Shown here one piece after another: positions 12,071-15,524 of a stretch of DNA of 15,524 nt. The translations under genes and the position numbers were made by a program. A model generated the notes under the pieces. The model was not told where the DNA came from. It searched no databases and saw only the letters and a program-made list of their open reading frames with translations. This stretch comes from Candidatus Woesearchaeota archaeon. GTDB lineage: Archaea; Nanobdellota; Nanobdellia; Woesearchaeales; UBA11576. The stretch's first letter is position 1. Each line of letters starts with the position of its first letter. Location of the stretch: the NCBI GenBank assembly GCA_027083015.1, contig JALWQS010000113.1, forward strand, positions 1 to 15,524. The letters run 5' to 3'.

Positions 12071-12268
12071 TTAGAACTTCTTGAAACTAGCAGCTACATC
12101 TATGAGCTCAACATGCCCCATGAGTTGTTGCCTACAACAATAACGCTCAAGGCCCAAGTCATCAAGAACCTTCTTTAGAGGCTCTCCTTTAGATCTACGC
12201 TCATCAAACTCTTCCCAAAGGTGAGCAATAGGTTTTCCACAACTCCAACATCGTATCGGGATTATCAT
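12071..12268 (-). CDS. rpoN: DNA-directed RNA polymerase subunit N
   Basis: Predicted 65 aa, the usual length of the archaeal homologue of eukaryotic Rpb10. It starts MIIPIRCWSCGKPIAHLWEE and has ERYCCRQQLMGHVELID near the end. The CxxC...CC zinc ligands are present (Cys7, Cys10 and the adjacent pair near residue 45). It is a structural subunit in RNA polymerase assembly. The start is ATG 12268 rather than GTG 12277 because MIIPIRC is the conserved N-terminus and a perfect GGTGAT ribosome site, overlapping the uS9 stop, lies 4 nt before it. It is the last gene of the operon. Confidence 0.95.
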   Translation of the reverse strand: MIIPIRCWSCGKPIAHLWEEFDERRSKGEPLKKVLDDLGLERYCCRQQLMGHVELIDVAASFKKF

Positions 12269-12273
12269 CAAAA

Positions 12274-12678
12274 TCACCTGTAAGACTTCTGCCTTTTAGC
12301 GCGAGCCTTTGAATCATTAGGTTTACAAGGTTCCTTACGCCTAGTATCAGCAACAAGGAAGGTCCTATCATAATTAACAAGGATCTTCCTAACCTTTTCA
12401 CCGCCAAACTCAGATAAAGCACGACCTAAAGCCTGACGAATAGCATCTACCTGAGAAATAATTCCTCCTCCATGAACATTTACAGAAATATTAACCTTAT
12501 CAGCAATATCACTGACCAATAAAAGCGGTTCTTTTATCTTGAGCCTGGCAAGCTTAGAACCGTACGCGTCAAGAGCCATACCATTAACCCTTATCATTCC
12601 AGAACCAGGAAGCAACCTAAGACGAGCAATAGCCCTTTTACGCCTTCCGGATGTTATAACAACTTTTGACTTACTCAA
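12274..12678 (-). CDS. rps9: Small-subunit ribosomal protein uS9
   Basis: Predicted 134 aa. It contains VVITSGRRKRAIARLRLLPG at the start, the VNVHGGGIISQVDAIRQALG core, and the canonical C-terminal tail KARAKRQKSYR, which reaches toward P-site tRNA in the ribosome. I place the start at TTG 12678 because the ribosome site AGGTGGT lies 4 nt upstream; the longer frame from GTG 12687 would start inside that site. It overlaps the uL13 stop by 8 bp, so translation is coupled. Confidence 0.93.
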   Translation of the reverse strand: MSKSKVVITSGRRKRAIARLRLLPGSGMIRVNGMALDAYGSKLARLKIKEPLLLVSDIADKVNISVNVHGGGIISQVDAIRQALGRALSEFGGEKVRKILVNYDRTFLVADTRRKEPCKPNDSKARAKRQKSYR

Positions 12679-13096
12679 GCTTACCACCTAAAAATCTAAC
12701 AATATCTTTTAATGAAAGATACTTATAATTGGGAAGTTTAGAAACAACAGCACCAGGCACTGTCTTAAAGTCCTTACCCTCAAACTGAGGAGGAATACCC
12801 TTCCAGCATTTAATGTTCTTAAAAGCAGTCTTACCTCTTTCATTCTTATAAGGAAGCATGTCCCTAATCATCCTCTTAAGCAAACGATCAGCAGACCTTA
12901 TGTAATGAGGTCCCTTAGCAGGAGTTCCTCTATCAGCACGTTGCTTGAACCTCTTAAGGATAACCGCTTTCGTACCAGATACAACGGCCAATTCGGAATT
13001 GACTATATCTATCTTCTCACCAAGCAACGTCTGCTTAGCAACAAAAGCACCAAGCCTTCCAACAATCAGGTCTTTAGCATCTATAATCATTTTCAT
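12671..13096 (-). CDS. rpl13: Large-subunit ribosomal protein uL13
   Basis: Predicted 141 aa. IIDAKDLIVGRLGAFVAKQT at the N-terminus, VILKRFKQRADRGTPAKGPHY in the middle, and MIRDMLPYKNERGKTAFKNI are typical of archaeal uL13; archaeal forms are close to this length. A second ATG at 13090 (two codons later) is nearly as good a start, as the family often begins MIIDA. Downstream overlap with uS9 supports one operon with eL18, uL13, uS9 and RpoN. Confidence 0.93.
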   Translation of the reverse strand: MKMIIDAKDLIVGRLGAFVAKQTLLGEKIDIVNSELAVVSGTKAVILKRFKQRADRGTPAKGPHYIRSADRLLKRMIRDMLPYKNERGKTAFKNIKCWKGIPPQFEGKDFKTVPGAVVSKLPNYKYLSLKDIVRFLGGKLE

Positions 13097-13126
13097 CCTA
13101 TTCTTATTTTATTAAACCTATCTAAA

Positions 13127-13489
13127 TCATCCAAGTATCCTGACCTCTGAGGTCTTAGGATTATTCTTCATAAGTTCTTCAATAGTCAAGACAGTACAGT
13201 TCTGCTTCTTGAGTTTCTCAATCGCACCTTCAGAGAAAGCAAAAGCTGCAACTGTAACCTTATGATCAATAACACCTGAAGCAAGAACCTTGCCAGGAAC
13301 AACAACAAACTCATTCTCACCAGTAAAACGATTGATACGAGAAAGATTAACAACCCTTCTCTGACGAGAAGGCCTTTCCAGATCCGAAGCCAAACGTTTC
13401 CAGAACTGAGATGAATCTACAATAGCCTTCTTCTTAAGCTCAAGTATGAGCCTTCTCAAGTTCTGGTTTGATGGTCCTGTTCGTTTCAT
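13127..13489 (-). CDS. rpl18e: Large-subunit ribosomal protein eL18
   Basis: Predicted 120 aa, the archaeal/eukaryotic-specific family (L18e). Signatures: MKRTGPSNQNLRRLILELKK, RRVVNLSRINRF, FVVVPGKVLASGVIDHKVTV and AFAFSEGAIEKLK. ATG 13489 is preceded by GGTG at a suitable distance and by a TTTCATGATAT element about 26 bp upstream that is repeated before the tRNA gene. Its position directly after tRNA-Leu is the classical archaeal arrangement. Confidence 0.94.
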   Translation of the reverse strand: MKRTGPSNQNLRRLILELKKKAIVDSSQFWKRLASDLERPSRQRRVVNLSRINRFTGENEFVVVPGKVLASGVIDHKVTVAAFAFSEGAIEKLKKQNCTVLTIEELMKNNPKTSEVRILG

Positions 13490-13509
13490 CTTAACACCAA
13501 ATCATGTAA

Positions 13510-13520
13510 ATATCATGAAA
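13510..13520 (-). promoter_or_regulatory. Possible core promoter of eL18 (TTTCATGATAT)
   Basis: Identical to 13630-13640, exactly 120 bp away. Here the centre is about 26 bp upstream of ATG 13489, while the other copy lies about 20 bp before the tRNA 5' end. The A-run beside it (13518-13523) reads as a T-run on the minus strand and may also end the tRNA transcript. Confidence 0.3.
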
Positions 13521-13531
13521 AAATTAATGAA

Positions 13532-13615
13532 TGCGGGAGACGGGGTTTGAACCCGCGCAGGCACTAAGCCACACGGCCCTCAACCGTGCCCGTTTGACCA
13601 CTCCGGCACCCCCGC
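13532..13615 (-). tRNA. tRNA-Leu (anticodon GAG)
   Basis: 84-nt type II tRNA on the minus strand. Acceptor stem GCGGGGG pairs with CTCCCGC (one G-U), with discriminator A and no encoded CCA. Anticodon stem CACGG/CCGTG encloses loop TTGAGGG, so the anticodon is GAG. A long variable arm (around TGGCTTAGTGCC) is the mark of Leu/Ser tRNAs, and the T arm is GCGGG-TTCAAAC-CCCGT. No intron. It lies between rpoD and rpl18e, an arrangement conserved in many archaea. Confidence 0.95.
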
Positions 13616-13629
13616 ATAAAAGCGGGAAC

Positions 13630-13640
13630 ATATCATGAAA
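13630..13640 (-). promoter_or_regulatory. Possible core promoter of tRNA-Leu (TTTCATGATAT)
   Basis: Second copy of the 11-bp element, about 15-25 bp upstream of the tRNA 5' end. The repeated flanks could instead be a short duplication around the tRNA gene. Confidence 0.3.
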
Positions 13641-13670
13641 CATAATGAAACAGCACAAGTAACCAAGTGC

Positions 13671-14450
13671 CTATTTGAAAGCGATAACCTCATCACTCTT
13701 CTTATTAATTATATCAATTGCGGTCTCAACAATCTCTTTAGGAGAAAGCTGACCCCAAGACTCAACACTAAAGACAAAATCAGTGCCAGTCTCAGTAACA
13801 CTTACATTATCGGGATCAACATCTACGCAAGCACCACACAAATGACATTTCAAAGGATCCTTAATACTTAATGATTCTCCCTTAACCTCAAAAACACCTA
13901 CCGGACAAGCATCAGCAACAGCCTTAGGATCCTTGATACCTTTTTTTAGAGAGATAACAGGATAGTACTTATAAAAAGCCAAAGCAGGAGACCATTTAGC
14001 ATGAACCTTGCCTTTGCCTAAAACAGCCGTACACTCAAGCTCAAGCACCTGACCTTTAAGCAACTTAACAATAGGGGTCTTAGGAAAAACCGGAACGACC
14101 TTAGGGTCCTTTGAAACAAAATCAGATGCATAAGCATAACCCGGACCCTTAGCCTTTAAAGACAAAGTAAGCTGACATTTTGAGCAACCTTCGCCTTTAC
14201 AAGTACATTCTTCAGGAAGAACATAAGACTTCAAGTCTGTCTTCAAAGGCAACAGGCCAAGACGATGTGCGATAATCTCATCATAAAGGACAGAACTATT
14301 CTTCCTGAACTCAACATCCTCAATTGCCATAGTAGGAACTTCATCCATTATAGTCTTCCTTAAAAGATTAACAAAAGCAACAGTCGTATCTCTAATCGCA
14401 AAAGTAAGCCTGTTCTGCTTCTTGTTGTTATCAATGAGTTCGATCTTCAT
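13671..14450 (-). CDS. rpoD: DNA-directed RNA polymerase subunit D
   Basis: Predicted 259 aa, the archaeal counterpart of bacterial alpha and eukaryotic Rpb3; with subunit L it forms the assembly platform. N-terminal MKIELIDNNKK, then LRKTIMDEVPTMAIEDVEF and HRLGLLPLKT are conserved. CTCKGEGCSKC (residues 82-92) may bind zinc. Residues 182-208 carry ACPVGVF and KCHLCGAC, the four cysteines of one ferredoxin-like [4Fe-4S] site present in some archaeal RpoD proteins. I chose ATG 14450 because GGAG lies 8 nt upstream; the adjacent ATG 14453 is equally possible. It follows uS11 by about 33 bp. Confidence 0.95.
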   Translation of the reverse strand: MKIELIDNNKKQNRLTFAIRDTTVAFVNLLRKTIMDEVPTMAIEDVEFRKNSSVLYDEIIAHRLGLLPLKTDLKSYVLPEECTCKGEGCSKCQLTLSLKAKGPGYAYASDFVSKDPKVVPVFPKTPIVKLLKGQVLELECTAVLGKGKVHAKWSPALAFYKYYPVISLKKGIKDPKAVADACPVGVFEVKGESLSIKDPLKCHLCGACVDVDPDNVSVTETGTDFVFSVESWGQLSPKEIVETAIDIINKKSDEVIAFK

Positions 14451-14483
14451 CATATATGCTCCATCAATCAATCATAACCAAAC

Positions 14484-14990
14484 TTATACTCTTCTTCCTC
14501 TACGACCGCCTTTTTTACGACAACCATCATGAGGGACAGGAGTAACATCTTCAATAACGCCTATCTTCAAACCCATCCTAGACAAAGCTCTAATAGCAGC
14601 TTGTGCTCCAGGACCGGGAGAGTTCGGTCCATTGTGCCCTCCAGGAGCACGAATCTTAACATGAATACCAGTTATTCCCCGCTCTATAGCAAGCTCAGCA
14701 GCTCTCTTAGCAGCAATCATAGCCGCAGTCGGTGAAGATTCAGCCCTATCAGCTTTAACTACCTGACCACCAGATGTACGAGCTATAGATTCTGTGCCAG
14801 TAATATCGGTAATATGAATTATAGTATTGTTAAATGAAGAGAAGATATGACAAACACCCCAGCGAATAGGTCTTCGTTCTCTTCTATAAGAGTCTCTCCT
14901 AGGACGTTCGTTTTTAGAATCTTTCCTAGCATTATCTTGAGGCTTGGATTTTGTCTCTTCCTGTTTTGTTTCTTGTTTTTCTTCAACCAT
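14484..14990 (-). CDS. rps11: Small-subunit ribosomal protein uS11
   Basis: Predicted 168 aa. The core from residue 43 (RWGVCHIFSSFNNTIIHITD, SGGQVVKADRAESSPTAAM, RAPGGHNGPNSPGPGAQAAI, VTPVPHDGCRKKGGRRGRRV) is typical archaeal uS11. It binds 16S rRNA in the platform near the E site. The first 40 residues are a Lys/Glu/Arg-rich extension absent from the usual ~130-aa proteins; no ATG occurs between residue 1 and the core, so the extension appears real unless a non-ATG start is used. The gene begins 23 bp after the uS4 stop. Confidence 0.93.
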   Translation of the reverse strand: MVEEKQETKQEETKSKPQDNARKDSKNERPRRDSYRRERRPIRWGVCHIFSSFNNTIIHITDITGTESIARTSGGQVVKADRAESSPTAAMIAAKRAAELAIERGITGIHVKIRAPGGHNGPNSPGPGAQAAIRALSRMGLKIGVIEDVTPVPHDGCRKKGGRRGRRV

Positions 14991-15013
14991 TTTTGATCAT
15001 GAATAAAACATTG

Positions 15014-15524
15014 TTATTTTTTCTTGCCTGCTCTCTGATCCCGGTTTCTTCTCTGCCCAGACCGACGATAGTTTTTAGATCCCCTAGACTCTTTAACATC
15101 TTCTTCGGGCTTAACAGAAACCTTCCTTTCACGGGAAGCAGCCACACGCTCAGGATGATCAGGATTATATAAAGAAGATCTGGGAGTGAAACTAATTTTT
15201 GTCTCCTCATCAATCGTCAAAAGATAAGAAGGTGAGGTTATTATCTTATTACCCACCATTATGTGCTTATGAGTTATGAACTGACGAGCCTGCTTAACGG
15301 AATTAGCAAGTTTCTTCTTATAAACCTGAGTCTGAAGACGCCTTTCAAGCACATCTCTAAGAGAGATGGAAAGAATCTTATCAAGACCTGCATCCGCAGG
15401 AAGAAGACCATACCTCTTCATACGCTGAAGCAACAAAGATCTCTCTTTCTCAGCTTGATCACCAGTCAGCGTAACAAGTTTTTTAGCCTGCGCAGTAGCT
15501 TTTTTCAAGAAAGACTCCATCTTC
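15014..15524 (-). CDS. rps4: Small-subunit ribosomal protein uS4, 5' end outside window
   Basis: The visible part (about 169 aa) contains MESFLKKATAQAKKL, ISLRDVLERRLQTQVYKKKL, the S4 RNA-binding region ARQFITHKHIMVGNKIITSPSYL and a basic C-terminal tail (about residues 135-168). It is an early-binding 16S rRNA protein. Although an ATG lies at 15520, it corresponds to an internal 'WRxESFLRR' position of archaeal uS4, and the codon before it is open (Lys), so the true start with its roughly 45 N-terminal residues should lie beyond the window edge. Confidence 0.92.
   Translation of the reverse strand, partial: KMESFLKKATAQAKKLVTLTGDQAEKERSLLLQRMKRYGLLPADAGLDKILSISLRDVLERRLQTQVYKKKLANSVKQARQFITHKHIMVGNKIITSPSYLLTIDEETKISFTPRSSLYNPDHPERVAASRERKVSVKPEEDVKESRGSKNYRRSGQRRNRDQRAGKKK

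Noticed and set aside
15014..15520. ATG 15520 as the true start of uS4
   Set aside because: Family comparison shows it is internal; the frame is open to the window edge.
1..15524. CRISPR array, integrase or complete mobile element
   Set aside because: No regularly spaced identical repeats with unique spacers, and no transposase or integrase motifs in any frame.

Overview
The window looks like part of an archaeal chromosome, probably from a small-genome (DPANN-like) lineage, although the phylum is not proven by this sequence. Supporting signs are an archaeal-type SRP RNA, archaeal ribosomal proteins and RNA polymerase subunits (uS4, uS11, eL18, uL13, uS9, RpoD, RpoN) in the classical archaeal order with an embedded tRNA-Leu, TATA boxes about 26 bp upstream of several start codons (leaderless transcripts), and Shine-Dalgarno sequences matching GGAGGTGAT inside operons. 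Bacterial-looking genes (a Dgt-like HD phosphohydrolase and a LeuRS with bacterial module order) are mixed in.

Layout. 1-620: start of a tryptophanyl-tRNA synthetase gene running off the left edge, then a COG1325-type RNA-binding protein, both on the minus strand. 642-1578: a palindromic TATA box shared with a divergent presenilin/signal-peptide-peptidase-like (A22) membrane protease. 1614-2343: a small AbrB/SpoVT-type DNA-binding protein and the SRP RNA gene, both on the minus strand. 2459-3924: a plus-strand unit consisting of a long hairpin-rich leader, a RelA/SpoT-like nucleotidyltransferase and a small unknown protein. 4003-5422: two adjacent HIT-fold proteins, both lacking the catalytic histidine. 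5443-9326: a Dgt-type HD hydrolase and leucyl-tRNA synthetase, minus strand. 9474-10583: a coiled-coil protein with a C-terminal putative winged helix. 10584-12070: 1.5 kb without a convincing full-size gene; it holds repeated GTTCAG/CTGAAC boxes, four dispersed repeats, several tiny possible ORFs and two strong hairpins. 12071-15524: the ribosomal/RNA polymerase operon (uS4-uS11-RpoD-tRNA-Leu-eL18-uL13-uS9-RpoN on the minus strand), with uS4 cut by the right edge.

The most interesting part is 2459-3924. A small alarmone-synthetase-like protein is uncommon in archaea. It is preceded by a roughly 210-nt leader in which one arm can pair with either of two nearly identical partners, a layout like a regulatory RNA switch, and it is followed by a small protein with a matching ribosome-binding site. 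A second theme is a shared inverted repeat (NTCAGTACG-R-ACTGAAC type) upstream of both trpS and the coiled-coil/winged-helix gene, which suggests a common regulator. All functional calls are by eye from motifs; no search was run.
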